Shown: piece after piece, positions 51,977 through 61,155 of the stretch | Position numbering within the stretch: the first letter of the stretch is position 1 | Layout: each line of letters opens with the position of its first letter | DNA from: Pseudomonadota bacterium | Lineage (GTDB): Bacteria; Pseudomonadota; Alphaproteobacteria; Sphingomonadales; Sphingomonadaceae | DNA: 64,000 bases | Direction of reading: 5' to 3' | Assembly: GCA_023458055.1 (NCBI GenBank) | Contig: JAEXAW010000078.1 | Span: 124,001-188,000, forward strand | The notes under the pieces: model-generated | Databases searched by the model: none | What the model saw: only the letters and a program-made list of their open reading frames with translations | Told to the model about the DNA's origin: nothing | Program-made: the position numbers and the translations under genes

Positions 51977-52978
51977 ATGAAACTCGCATCGCTCAAATCA
52001 GGCCGGGACGGCAAGCTGGTCGTCGTATCCAAGGATATCGCCTGGTATGCCGATGCAGGTCATATTGTGCCCACCTTGCAAGCCGCGCTCGATGATTGGG
52101 ATCGCTATGCGCCGGATCTGGAGGCCCTGGCGACCGACCTTGAACATGGCACCATCCCGCGCGAACGTTTCCATGAACATGATGCGGCATCACCTTTGCC
52201 GCGCGCCTATCAATGGGCCGATGGATCGGCTTATGTGAACCATGTCGCCTTGGTGCGGCAGGCGCGGGGGGCGGAGATGCCGGAAAGCTTCTGGCATGAT
52301 CCACTGATGTATCAGGGCGGGTCGGATGCGTTTCTGGGCCCGCGCGATGACATCCCGCTCGCTGATGAAGCCTGGGGCTGCGACCTTGAAGCCGAGGTGG
52401 TAGTCGTGACCGACGATGTGCCGTTGGGCGCAAGCCGCGAGGAAGCGCTCGCGGCGGTGCGGCTGGTGGGGCTTACCAATGATGTGAGCTTGCGCAACCT
52501 CATCCCCGGCGAACTCGCCAAAGGGTTCGGCTTTTTTCAGTCCAAACCATCAAGCGCGTTTTCGCCAGTGTTCGTGACGCCCGACGAACTGGGCGACCGC
52601 TGGCAGGACGGCAAGTTAAAGGGCGCGCTTAACGTCGACCTCAACGGAGCCGCATTTGGCCGCGCCGATGCGGGCGAGGATATGACCTTCGATTTCGGCA
52701 CGCTGATTGCGCACGCGGCGAAGACGCGGCGGCTTGGTCCGGGCACGATCATTGGATCGGGCACCGTCTCCAACCGCGACGCAGCCGGCGGTCCCGGTAA
52801 GCCCGTGAGCGAAGGCGGCTTGGGCTATAGCTGCATCGCCGAGGTGCGGATGGTCGAGACAATCCAGTCCGGCGCACCCACAACTCCTTTCCTGAAAGCG
52901 GGCGATACGGTGCGCATCTGGATGGATGACGAACATCACCACCCCATCTTCGGCGTGATCGAACAACAGGTTGCATAA
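51977..52978 (+). CDS. fah: Fumarylacetoacetate hydrolase family protein
   Basis: 333 residues. Hydrolyses fumarylacetoacetate to fumarate and acetoacetate, the last step of tyrosine breakdown. Family blocks: YVNHVALVRQARG, the metal-binding DLEAEVVVVTDDV, VGLTNDVSLRNLIPGE, FQSKPSSAFSPVFVTPDELG, GPGTIIGSGTVSN and VRIWMDDEHHHPIFG. The stop codon lies in the first arm of the terminator. The only plausible step missing from the cluster is homogentisate oxidation. Confidence 0.93.
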   Translation: MKLASLKSGRDGKLVVVSKDIAWYADAGHIVPTLQAALDDWDRYAPDLEALATDLEHGTIPRERFHEHDAASPLPRAYQWADGSAYVNHVALVRQARGAEMPESFWHDPLMYQGGSDAFLGPRDDIPLADEAWGCDLEAEVVVVTDDVPLGASREEALAAVRLVGLTNDVSLRNLIPGELAKGFGFFQSKPSSAFSPVFVTPDELGDRWQDGKLKGALNVDLNGAAFGRADAGEDMTFDFGTLIAHAAKTRRLGPGTIIGSGTVSNRDAAGGPGKPVSEGGLGYSCIAEVRMVETIQSGAPTTPFLKAGDTVRIWMDDEHHHPIFGVIEQQVA

Positions 52979-53008
52979 AAAAGGGGAGCGGTTTCGCTCC
53001 CCTTTTTT
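52977..53008. terminator. Bidirectional terminator between fah and tadC
   Basis: AAAAAAGGGGAGCG and its exact complement with a 4-base loop; A and T tracts on both sides let it stop transcription in both directions. Confidence 0.95.
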
Positions 53009-53037
53009 AACTTCAGGCGATGCAGGGGTTCCCCGTT

Positions 53038-54051
53038 TTATGCGCCGCCGAGCGAGCCCCCTGCCATAGCATCCTTGATCGAACAGGCCGCAGGGCCGAG
53101 AATAACCACGAACAACGTCGGCAGAATGAACAGAATCAGTGGCACCGTCATAATGGCGGGCAAGCGGGCGGCCTTTTCTTCGGCGCGCATCATGCGCTCG
53201 TTGCGGAATTCTGCCGACAATACGCGTAAGGCGGAAGCCAGCGGCGTACCATATTTTTCGGTCTGGATCATGGTCGTTGTGACGCCTTTGATCGAGTCGA
53301 GGTCAATGCGGTAAGTGAGGTTTTCAAAAGCTTGACGGCGCTCGGTAAGGAAGCCGAGTTCGATGGCCGTCAAAGCAAACTCCTCACCCAGTTCGGGGTA
53401 GGCCTTGCCAAGTTCTTTAGCCACACGATTGAACGCGGCATCCACCGTAAGACCGGCCTCGGCGCAGATAACAAGTAGATCGAGCGCATCGGGCAGGCCT
53501 TTGCGGATCGCGGCCGTGCGCTTGGAGCGCTTGTTGTTGATGATCAGGTCCGGCGCTTTGTAAGCGATGATTAACGGCAGGGCAAATGCACCGAATTTTT
53601 TCATCGGCGACCAATCGACGAAGGACGCCGTCCCGTAAACCCAATAGGCGGCCAGCGCGCCGATCACGATTGGCAATACCAGACGACCGAAAATGACGTT
53701 AATGGCCAAATCTTTCGAGCGGATACCGGCTTGGGCCAACCGCTGTTGAATGTCGGTTAGTTGTTCGTCCTGCAACACCTTGAGTTTTGATAGCAGCGCC
53801 CGCATCTGGTCGGTGGTTTCATTTTTCTGAACCAGTTTTGCGCGGCGTTTTGCGGTTGAAGCGGTAATCCCGGCCTTCAATTGCTCACGGCGATCATTGA
53901 GCGCTTTGACACGCTTTGACATGGGATCGCGCGCGGTTGCCGCTGCATAAATGGCAACCAGTACGGCAAGGGTTCCGAGCGCGGAGAAAATGGTTGCGAC
54001 CCATAAAACGTCAATACCTAAAAGGGTGGGGCCTTGGACGGGGGGAGTCAT
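53038..54051 (-). CDS. tadC: Tad pilus inner membrane protein TadC
   Basis: 337 residues, T2SF-domain platform protein: helices near the N-terminus, then FPDALDLLVICAEAGLTVDAAFNRVAKELGKAYPELGEEF, ALRVLSAEFRNERMMRAEEKAARLPAIMTVPLILFILPTLFVVILGPA. Partner of TadB in the inner membrane. Last gene of the minus-strand tad unit. Confidence 0.94.
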   Translation of the reverse strand: MTPPVQGPTLLGIDVLWVATIFSALGTLAVLVAIYAAATARDPMSKRVKALNDRREQLKAGITASTAKRRAKLVQKNETTDQMRALLSKLKVLQDEQLTDIQQRLAQAGIRSKDLAINVIFGRLVLPIVIGALAAYWVYGTASFVDWSPMKKFGAFALPLIIAYKAPDLIINNKRSKRTAAIRKGLPDALDLLVICAEAGLTVDAAFNRVAKELGKAYPELGEEFALTAIELGFLTERRQAFENLTYRIDLDSIKGVTTTMIQTEKYGTPLASALRVLSAEFRNERMMRAEEKAARLPAIMTVPLILFILPTLFVVILGPAACSIKDAMAGGSLGGA

Positions 54052-54070
54052 GATTTTCGCTACTCCGGGC

Positions 54071-55048
54071 TCAAATTTCGAAATTGATCATTTTGGCCAT
54101 AATCGCGACCCCGATGCTCATCCACACCATGGCGCCAATGCCGGTGGCGATGAGGGTGGGGTCGGTGAAAAAACCGCCGATATAATCGGGGTTTACGATA
54201 TAGATCAGGCCAAAGATGACGAACGGAAGACAACCAAGAATATAAGCCGACGCCTTCGCTTCCGAAGACAGCGCCCGAACTTTGAGCTTCATCTGGGCGC
54301 GCTTGCGCAAAACATCGGAAAGATTTGCAAGGGTTTCCGCAAGGTTACCGCCTGTTTCTCGCTGGATCGCGGTAGTGATGCAGAAAAACTGGAATTCGGG
54401 CGTGCCGATCTGGTCCGCCGCATCCTGCAGCGCGGCATCCATGCTTTTACCGATGCGGATGCGCTCGACGATTCCCTTAAACTCTTCGCCTACGGGCCCT
54501 GGAATTTCTTGCGATACGACTTGCAGCGTTTCGGAAATCGGAAGGCCGGAGCGCAAGCCGCGAACCAGAAGATCAATGGCGTCAGGGAAATTCTGGACGA
54601 ACTTGCCGAGGCGCTTCTTGATCAGAAAACTGACGACCATATGGGGAATACCCAGTCCGATGGCCAAGCCACCGAACAGCGCCAGAAGAAAGGGTGCTCC
54701 GATCAAGGTGAGCAACACGACGGTCGCTACGACAATGCCGACATTCGCCCACAGAAACTTGTTAAGCTCCCAGGACTTTCCCGTGCGTTGCAAACGCCGC
54801 GCGAGAAGCTCCCTGTTCGGCAACATCTTTGCCAACGAACTGTCAGCCTGGACACGGGTGGCAATGGTACGGCGCATCTGCGCTTCCATGGCCGTTTCCC
54901 GTGAAGTGCTATGGCGCTCCTTGATCGTCGCGAGACGGCGCCCCTGCGCCTTGGATTCCGAAGGACCCGCAAAAGCCAGCAGGATGATGACGAGGAACAG
55001 CAATCCTCCACCAAAAATGATCATCAACTCTATCGGCATTCCATTCAC
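54071..55048 (-). CDS. tadB: Tad pilus inner membrane protein TadB
   Basis: 325 residues, T2SF-domain protein: N-terminal helix, then NFPDAIDLLVRGLRSGLPISETLQVVSQEIPGPVGEEF, GTPEFQFFCITTAIQRETGGNLAETLANLSDVLRKR, and C-terminal helices. It begins 70 bases after the cpaE stop, where cpaF would normally lie. Confidence 0.94.
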   Translation of the reverse strand: MNGMPIELMIIFGGGLLFLVIILLAFAGPSESKAQGRRLATIKERHSTSRETAMEAQMRRTIATRVQADSSLAKMLPNRELLARRLQRTGKSWELNKFLWANVGIVVATVVLLTLIGAPFLLALFGGLAIGLGIPHMVVSFLIKKRLGKFVQNFPDAIDLLVRGLRSGLPISETLQVVSQEIPGPVGEEFKGIVERIRIGKSMDAALQDAADQIGTPEFQFFCITTAIQRETGGNLAETLANLSDVLRKRAQMKLKVRALSSEAKASAYILGCLPFVIFGLIYIVNPDYIGGFFTDPTLIATGIGAMVWMSIGVAIMAKMINFEI

Positions 55049-55070
55049 CTGCTAGCCATATTCCTGAACA

Positions 55071-55121
55071 TTATGTGCCGGGGCCGACGCGGACGATCCG
55101 TCCCCCGATCACGGCTGTCAT
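55071..55121 (-). other. 17-codon mini-frame at the position of cpaF
   Basis: ATG at 55121 overlaps the cpaE stop (ATGA), the usual coupling to a following gene, but the frame ends after 16 residues (MTAVIGGRIVRVGPGT). It could be a start scar left by loss of cpaF, or coincidence. Confidence 0.35.
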
Positions 55122-56383
55122 TTTTTCTTCGAAAGCAGCGACTTCCAACCGGCACCCTTTTGTTTGCCTTCGCCCTTGGCGGGAGCTTCGTCTGTAGATT
55201 CGTTGTCATCGCCGGTCGAAACCGCGAGGATTTTGTTGGCGATACCAGTCAGGGCTTGACCGGTCTTGCTCGATTTCGCGACTTCACCAACAGTTTTTCC
55301 AAGCTTGGCGGCTTGCACAAAGCTCTTGGTGTCATCATGAATGACAAAGTCGAGCGGCCGTTCGATTGATGCTTCGAATTCCTTGCGGCTGATTTCGGTC
55401 GGACCGCTGGGAACGCGGTTCGCGACAAGGATCAGTTGGATGTGCGGTGCATTCGAACGGAACCACGACAGCAAGCGAATGGTATCGCGCGCGGCCGCCA
55501 GTGTGAGCTCGGTAACAATTGTTACGGATTGCATCTCGGCCATCAGGTGCGGGTACTGGATCAGCATATTGCGCGGAATGTCCACAATCGTGGTTTCAAA
55601 CCCCGCCTTCAATTCTTCCTGCAGTTGGAAAAAGGCTGAGCCATCGGACAATACCGGCTGATGGATCGGCGCTTCGGCGGACAGGATCGACAGATGTTCG
55701 CTTGCCCGAACCATCGCACGTTCGATGAACAAACCGTCAATGCGGCTGGGGTTATCAAGCGCATCGGTAAGGCCGCGACCAGGTTCGAGATCCATGCTGA
55801 GCGCCCCCGTTCCGAAATGGATGTCGAGGTCGAGCAAAGCCGTATGGCGACCAAGCGGCGCGCTCATGATCCACGCAAGCGAGGTTGCAATAGATGAAGC
55901 ACCGGCGCCGCCACGCACACCGATTACGGCAGCGAGGATATGCGGACGGTCCACGCCGGCTTCCGTGCTGCGAGGGGCATTGAACACCGCTTGAGCCTGT
56001 GAGAGCGAATCCCGCAATTGATCCGGCGAGAACGGCTTCAGGAGATAGTCCTGGATGCCGCTTCCCAACAGGTCGCGATAGAGACGCACGTCATTGACCT
56101 GCCCGGTCGCAATCACGACTGTTCCAGGCTCGCACACTTCCGCCAGCGCATTGATGTCGTTAAGCGGGTCTCCGCTTTCAGAAAGATCGACGAACAAGAT
56201 GTTGGGACTGGCCGAGATCGACAGCGACTGGACCGCATTGCGCAGGCCACCCTTGTAGCATTTTTCGACCTGCCAACCCATTTCGGCGGCGATCGGACGG
56301 ATCACGTCAAGTGTGTCGTCGTCGCACACATAGGCTGAAAATTGGTCGCGCAGACCAGCAGATTTAAACGGAGCGTTCATCAA
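55118..56383 (-). CDS. cpaE: Tad pilus localisation ATPase-like CpaE/TadZ
   Basis: 421 residues. N-terminal receiver-like domain (residues 10-135, PNILFVDLSESGDP and GIQDYLLKPFSPDQL) followed by a MinD/ParA-type domain. The deviant Walker A reads GVRGGAGASSIA: the usual first Lys (KGG) is Arg. TALLDLDIHFGTGALSMDLEP and GLTDALDNPSRIDGLFIERA follow. CpaE places the pilus at the cell pole. Its end shares ATGA with a short frame. Confidence 0.93.
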   Translation of the reverse strand: MMNAPFKSAGLRDQFSAYVCDDDTLDVIRPIAAEMGWQVEKCYKGGLRNAVQSLSISASPNILFVDLSESGDPLNDINALAEVCEPGTVVIATGQVNDVRLYRDLLGSGIQDYLLKPFSPDQLRDSLSQAQAVFNAPRSTEAGVDRPHILAAVIGVRGGAGASSIATSLAWIMSAPLGRHTALLDLDIHFGTGALSMDLEPGRGLTDALDNPSRIDGLFIERAMVRASEHLSILSAEAPIHQPVLSDGSAFFQLQEELKAGFETTIVDIPRNMLIQYPHLMAEMQSVTIVTELTLAAARDTIRLLSWFRSNAPHIQLILVANRVPSGPTEISRKEFEASIERPLDFVIHDDTKSFVQAAKLGKTVGEVAKSSKTGQALTGIANKILAVSTGDDNESTDEAPAKGEGKQKGAGWKSLLSKKK

Positions 56384-57039
56384 TTGCCTCCCTTGGTGCT
56401 GGTTCTGCTGAGACCACCCGTGCCGGTCGGCACTGCATCACGATAGGCTTTGATGGCTTTGGCGGCGGAGACCGGATCGGACAACGCGCCGTTTGAGCCT
56501 TTTACCAAATCATTGGGATCGGCAACCATGGCCGCCAGGTTGGAATTCGCCGCACAGCCAAAGTTGGAGCTGGTTCTGCTTGAAAAATCGGTATCAGACT
56601 TTGTAGACCAGTCGGGACAGCCAGGAACATAAGCCTGAGACCGGCTGATGACCACGCGAATAAAGCCCGGCTGGACAGCGCTCGCGGTAATCGGCGCGGC
56701 ATCGGCCATCACCATGCCATGGCGAGCGACCAGCGCGCTCACCGCATTATAGGCGTCCCGGTTGCCATAAGGCGAAGGGTCGTCAATCGCGACACGGTCG
56801 CCATAACCGACATTCATCGCCCGCAACCAGTCAGACAGCCGCTGCTGCTCACTGGCTGCGAGACTGCCTCCGCTGGTTTGAACGTCCATGACGAAGTGAT
56901 TGTGGCTGACTACGGGCTGATGAACCGAATCGAGGCTACGATTAATATTGTTGCTCATCACCCCACCACAAGAGCTGAGGATAAGCGACAATGTGATAGT
57001 CGAGAGAATCGTTGTTTTTTTACCAAGTTGCATAATCAA
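56380..57039 (-). CDS. cpaD: Tad pilus lipoprotein CpaD
   Basis: 219 residues with a lipobox LSSC (Cys25) after a hydrophobic leader. SDWLRAMNVGYGDRVAIDDPSPYGNRDAYNAVSALVARHG and PGCPDWS...NFGCAANSNLAAMVADPNDLV match CpaD. Assists the secretin in the outer membrane. The stop overlaps cpaE (ATGA). Confidence 0.93.
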   Translation of the reverse strand: MIMQLGKKTTILSTITLSLILSSCGGVMSNNINRSLDSVHQPVVSHNHFVMDVQTSGGSLAASEQQRLSDWLRAMNVGYGDRVAIDDPSPYGNRDAYNAVSALVARHGMVMADAAPITASAVQPGFIRVVISRSQAYVPGCPDWSTKSDTDFSSRTSSNFGCAANSNLAAMVADPNDLVKGSNGALSDPVSAAKAIKAYRDAVPTGTGGLSRTSTKGGN

Positions 57040-57058
57040 TCTCCTGAACTATCTTGCC

Positions 57059-58543
57059 TTAGTTGCCCGAAAATCCGGGAGTCGGGACAGTCCCTGAAGA
57101 CAACTTGTTCCCGCGACGCTGATCTGCTGCCGTCGGCGCAGGAACGGTTTTTACTTCACTACGCGGCAACGGACGCCCTTCCTGACTCGTGCCGTCAGCG
57201 ATCTGGTTCATCAAAACGCGCTGGATATCTGTGGGCGATTTGAACGCGTCTGTCGGCAACATGATCTGATCCGACGAAACCGGCTTAACCAGATAAGGCG
57301 TGATCATGATGACCAGCTCGGTTTCACCGCGTTGGAAGCTGTTAGACCGGAACAGGTTGCCGAGGATGGGGACATCGCCCAGACCCGGTGCCTTGGTGAC
57401 CGAACCCATCGACTTGTTGGTGAGCAAGCCCGCAATCATAAAGCTTTCGCCCGATCCCAGTTCGACGGTTGTTTCGGTCCGGCGAACGGTCAAAGACGGG
57501 ACTTCAAACCCATTGATCCGGATCGAGCCTTCGGTCGAGAGTTCTGAAACTTCAGGACGGACGCGCATCGAGATGCGGCCATTGGAGAGCACGGTTGGCG
57601 TATAAGCCAGGCTCACACCGAAACGTTTATATTCGATCGAGATGCGGTTGCTCTGACTGTCCGGAACTGGAACGGGAAATTCTCCGCCTGCGAGAAAGTC
57701 TGCAGTTTCGCCTGACATCGCCGTCAGATTCGGCTGTGCGAGAGTGGCTACCAGGCCGCTACGCTCCGCAAGATCCAATTGGGCGTTTATGAATGTGCCG
57801 AGCAGTTTTCCGCCAAAACCAAGCGATGTTCCGTTAGAGACCTTGTTGAAGCTATCAATGATACCATTCCCGTCGGTGTGAAACGCCGAATCGCGCCCAG
57901 ACCAAGTCCCGAACTTGAACTTGTTAGCGGGGTTAGGATTATTGATGAAGTTGACGCCAATGTCCTTCAACACCGAACGGTTCACTTCGGCAACCCGCAC
58001 TTGCAAATTCACTTGTAATGGCGTTGCGGTCTGGAGCCGCGAAATGACCTTGGTCCCCTCGCCAACCATCGCTTGCACCAGACGGTCTGCCTCAGCAGCA
58101 TCTTCCGGCGATGCAACGGTGCCGGTCAGAAGGACGAAGCCGTTCATCGAGTTGATCGCGATGTTGGCGTCCGGCATGGCCAGCCCCAGCATTTGATCAA
58201 GGGTTTCCAAATTATTGGCAACGCGGATGACGGTAGAATAGACCACACGTCCTGCAGCATCGGTCGCATAAACGCTCGTTTCACCGGGCGATTTTGCAAA
58301 TACATAAAGCTGGGTCGACGAACGCACCTGGACGTCTGCCACCTTGTCGTTCGCGACGAACACATCTGTCATCGGGCGCGGCAGGGTGATGAGACGACCG
58401 CGTCCAACCGAGAGGGCGAGGTCAGACGTCGCTGCCGCTTGCGGTGCTGCTGTTGCGACAGAACTCAGGCTGATACTTGTTGCCGTCGCTGCGGCGACCG
58501 CGAGGGCGCCTGCGAACATCAGCTTCTTCTTATTGCGGATCAT
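57059..58543 (-). CDS. cpaC: Tad pilus secretin CpaC/RcpA
   Basis: 494 residues from ATG 58543. Signal peptide (SVATAAP), BON-like domain (VFVANDKVADVQVRS; GFVLLTGTVASPEDAAEADRL), and a secretin core with AQPNLTAMSGETADFLAGGEFPVPVP and RVRPEVSELS...VPSLTVRRTETTVELGSGESFMIAGLL. The start is one base after the cpaB stop. GGGGGA is eight bases upstream. Confidence 0.95.
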   Translation of the reverse strand: MIRNKKKLMFAGALAVAAATATSISLSSVATAAPQAAATSDLALSVGRGRLITLPRPMTDVFVANDKVADVQVRSSTQLYVFAKSPGETSVYATDAAGRVVYSTVIRVANNLETLDQMLGLAMPDANIAINSMNGFVLLTGTVASPEDAAEADRLVQAMVGEGTKVISRLQTATPLQVNLQVRVAEVNRSVLKDIGVNFINNPNPANKFKFGTWSGRDSAFHTDGNGIIDSFNKVSNGTSLGFGGKLLGTFINAQLDLAERSGLVATLAQPNLTAMSGETADFLAGGEFPVPVPDSQSNRISIEYKRFGVSLAYTPTVLSNGRISMRVRPEVSELSTEGSIRINGFEVPSLTVRRTETTVELGSGESFMIAGLLTNKSMGSVTKAPGLGDVPILGNLFRSNSFQRGETELVIMITPYLVKPVSSDQIMLPTDAFKSPTDIQRVLMNQIADGTSQEGRPLPRSEVKTVPAPTAADQRRGNKLSSGTVPTPGFSGN

Positions 58544-58544
58544 C

Positions 58545-59606
58545 TTAATTTCCCCCAACCGGAACTTCGGTAACATTGCCGCCGCGTACCACCCGGACAG
58601 TCGGTCCGGTATAGACCGGGGCGGAGCTTCCGCCCGCGGCAGCCGCAGCAGGCGCACCGCCCTGGGCGATGCGTTCCAGGCGATCAATTTGCTTTACAGC
58701 CTCGTTGAACTCCGCTTTCGGTTGCGGCAGATAGTTGCGCTGGTAGCGCGAGACCTGACCACCCGTGGTCACGGTCGAACCTTTGTCGATCGGACGTTGG
58801 GCGAGCTGTTCGATCAGTTCGCGCTCGGCCTTTGCGTCCGCACCCTTGGGCATCTTGATTTCGCCGGAGGCCAATGCACGTTCGAGTTCAGCCTGCGTAT
58901 CGGCGAGCGAGCGCAGCGACAGCGAAAGCTTGCCAAGCCGTTCTGCGACCGCAATTTTTTCGGCAATTTTGGGCGTAGCTTCGAGCGTGACGGTAGTAAA
59001 CGGCTTTACTTCGTCCTTGCCTTCATCATTTTTGCTATCAACGCGCTGGTCGGTTGCGAGAACGCGGATATTACGGATGATGGTTTCACCAGCCACAAAT
59101 TTGCGGTCATCGTTGCCGCTCTTTACCGCAAGTTCGGAAGACATAAGCACGTCGACCCGGTCACCAGGGAAAATAAACCCGGCAACACCCGAATCGACCG
59201 AAACGCTGATCGTGACCGCACGCATGCCCGGTGCAAGGGCTGCCGCGAGGAAGCCACGTTCGCCCGGCTTGACGAGCGAACCTTGAGTTACCGGTTCACC
59301 GGCGGTCAACGCATTACGCACAACCGAACCGACGAGATTGTTGATATCCGTCTGGTCCTTGACGAAATAGGCGCTCTCCATGAGATCCTTTGGCCAGGGC
59401 TGGAAGCGCACCATTTCCGGATTGAGAATCGTGCCAACGGCAAGCGGCCGTGTCGCAACCATCACCATCGGGCCCTGAATTTCCGGCGCAGCAGCGGCGT
59501 CAGCTTGCGGCGCAGCGGCCCCACGCATCATCGTGTTAACACCAAAGGCCATCAGCGCTGCAAACAACAGCGCGCCGACACCCAAAAGAATTTTTTTTCT
59601 ATCCAT
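58545..59606 (-). CDS. cpaB: Tad pilus assembly protein CpaB/RcpC
   Basis: 353 residues from ATG 59606 (a TTG at 59624 adds six residues). N-terminal membrane helix, then an SAF domain (VMVATRPLAVGTILNPEMVRFQPWP) and the CpaB core AVTISVSVDSGVAGFIFPGDRVDVLMSSE. A C-terminal Ala/Gly/Pro-rich linker ends in VRVVRGGNVTEVPVGG. Periplasmic. Confidence 0.94.
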   Translation of the reverse strand: MDRKKILLGVGALLFAALMAFGVNTMMRGAAAPQADAAAAPEIQGPMVMVATRPLAVGTILNPEMVRFQPWPKDLMESAYFVKDQTDINNLVGSVVRNALTAGEPVTQGSLVKPGERGFLAAALAPGMRAVTISVSVDSGVAGFIFPGDRVDVLMSSELAVKSGNDDRKFVAGETIIRNIRVLATDQRVDSKNDEGKDEVKPFTTVTLEATPKIAEKIAVAERLGKLSLSLRSLADTQAELERALASGEIKMPKGADAKAERELIEQLAQRPIDKGSTVTTGGQVSRYQRNYLPQPKAEFNEAVKQIDRLERIAQGGAPAAAAAGGSSAPVYTGPTVRVVRGGNVTEVPVGGN

Positions 59607-59653
59607 GACGAATATGGTCTCCAAAGCACGATCGACCGATCAGGCTTATCTTT

Positions 59654-60127
59654 TCACATAAATTGGTTAATATATTGTTGGTGAAGAGCCCAAAGCCCAC
59701 CTGCGGCGATCGAAACGCCATAAGGAACCTTGGGATTCCAGCTCTTGTGCTTGATACGTTGGTAGGCGATCATGAAGATCGTTAGCAGGGCTCCAGCCAG
59801 CGACATCACGATCAAAAAGGGCAGCGCGAGTCCCGGCGGCAGCCACAAAATGATCGCCGTGATGAATTTCACATCCCCGCCACCCATCTTCCCCATGATG
59901 AACGGGATGTAGAACAATGCCAGGCAGGCGAGCGCAATGCCGACCTGCAGCGCCATGTCCGGCCACGGGCTCAGCCCCACCGCGAACCAGTAAGGCACCG
60001 CCAATAAGGCGATTGCAGCATTCAGCCGGTTGGTTATGATGCGATGCTGTATGTCACTCCACGCCGCTACCATCATCATGATGGCGAGCGCGCCGACAAA
60101 TGCATATATGAAATGATTGCCACCCAT
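59654..60127 (-). CDS. cpaA: Prepilin peptidase CpaA/TadV
   Basis: 157 residues from ATG 60127. Type IV prepilin peptidase of the short CpaA kind: helices throughout, first Asp in AAWSDIQHRIITN, second in the GxGD-like MGGGDVKF (about residue 89). Processes the Flp pilin. No flp pilin gene follows or precedes it here. Confidence 0.93.
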   Translation of the reverse strand: MGGNHFIYAFVGALAIMMMVAAWSDIQHRIITNRLNAAIALLAVPYWFAVGLSPWPDMALQVGIALACLALFYIPFIMGKMGGGDVKFITAIILWLPPGLALPFLIVMSLAGALLTIFMIAYQRIKHKSWNPKVPYGVSIAAGGLWALHQQYINQFM

Positions 60128-60174
60128 GCCGCGGATCCTTAACCGCCATGGCTTACTAAAGCGTAACCATAGCC

Positions 60175-61110
60175 ATGATTGCTGAAATTTCTGTTCGTCG
60201 TAGCTTGCCCCAAGACGCAAAAATCGAACAAATCCGCCTGAAAGATGGCTGGGAGGTTCGTCGATTCGCGCGAATGGCAGCCATGTCGCCAGCACGGGGG
60301 TCGGTCCTGTTCCAGGGCGGTCGAGGCGATTTTCTGGAAAAATATCTGGAAAGTTTTGATCATTGGCATCGCGAAGGATGGAATGTCGAATCTTTCGATT
60401 GGCGGGGCCAAGGGAAATCCGGCCGCCTGATTCCCGGGCAGGCGCTAGGCCATATTCCGGACTTTTCGGTGTGGGTCGATGATCTTGAAGAATATTATAA
60501 GGAATGGGCCGCGCGCACACCCGCTCCGCACATCTTGATGGCGCACAGCATGGGTGGGCAGATCAGCCTGCGCGCACTCGGTGAAGGCAGGATCAAGCCG
60601 GATAAGGTCGTTTTGATCGCGCCGATGCTTGGTTTCAAAAATCCGTTTCCTAATGCGATCGGGCAACGCGTTGCGCACCTAATGACGCGGGTCACATCAC
60701 CCGAGCGCGCGGGCTGGCGGCATAGCGAAAAACCGGGCGAGAGCGAGGCATTCCGCAGCACGCTCCTTACCAAAAGCAAGGATCGCTATGCCGACGAGCA
60801 ATATTGGTGGGCGCAGGACCCCGGCCTCAAGACCGGTCCTGCGAGCTGGCAATGGATCGAGGCGGCCTACAGGTCGATGATTCGCGCGAGCCGGCCGGAG
60901 TTCCTGGGGCGAATCGATACACAAATGCTGCTCTTGTCGACCCGCGATGACAAATTGGTCGATCCGGCAGCGATTCGGTTTGCCGCGCGACACTTGAAGC
61001 ATGCGCAGCATCATGAATATGGCAACGAAAGCGCGCATGAAATTTTGCGCGAAGCGGATGGCGTGCGCGATGATGCGCTCCGCCGAATCGATGCTTTTTT
61101 GAACGAATAG
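60175..61110 (+). CDS. Alpha/beta hydrolase (lysophospholipase-like)
   Basis: 311 residues. SVLFQGGRGDFLEKYLE, FDWRGQGKSGR, and the nucleophile elbow LMAHSMGGQISLRAL (Ser about 123) are typical of the PldB/lysophospholipase L2 group; the Asp is in LLSTRDDKLVDP and the His in HHEYGNESAHEIL. Cytoplasmic. Divergent from the tad genes, 47 bases apart. Confidence 0.92.
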   Translation: MIAEISVRRSLPQDAKIEQIRLKDGWEVRRFARMAAMSPARGSVLFQGGRGDFLEKYLESFDHWHREGWNVESFDWRGQGKSGRLIPGQALGHIPDFSVWVDDLEEYYKEWAARTPAPHILMAHSMGGQISLRALGEGRIKPDKVVLIAPMLGFKNPFPNAIGQRVAHLMTRVTSPERAGWRHSEKPGESEAFRSTLLTKSKDRYADEQYWWAQDPGLKTGPASWQWIEAAYRSMIRASRPEFLGRIDTQMLLLSTRDDKLVDPAAIRFAARHLKHAQHHEYGNESAHEILREADGVRDDALRRIDAFLNE

Positions 61111-61155
61111 TCCTTAAAACAGTTAGTCTAAGTACAAGACGGATAGAATATTACC

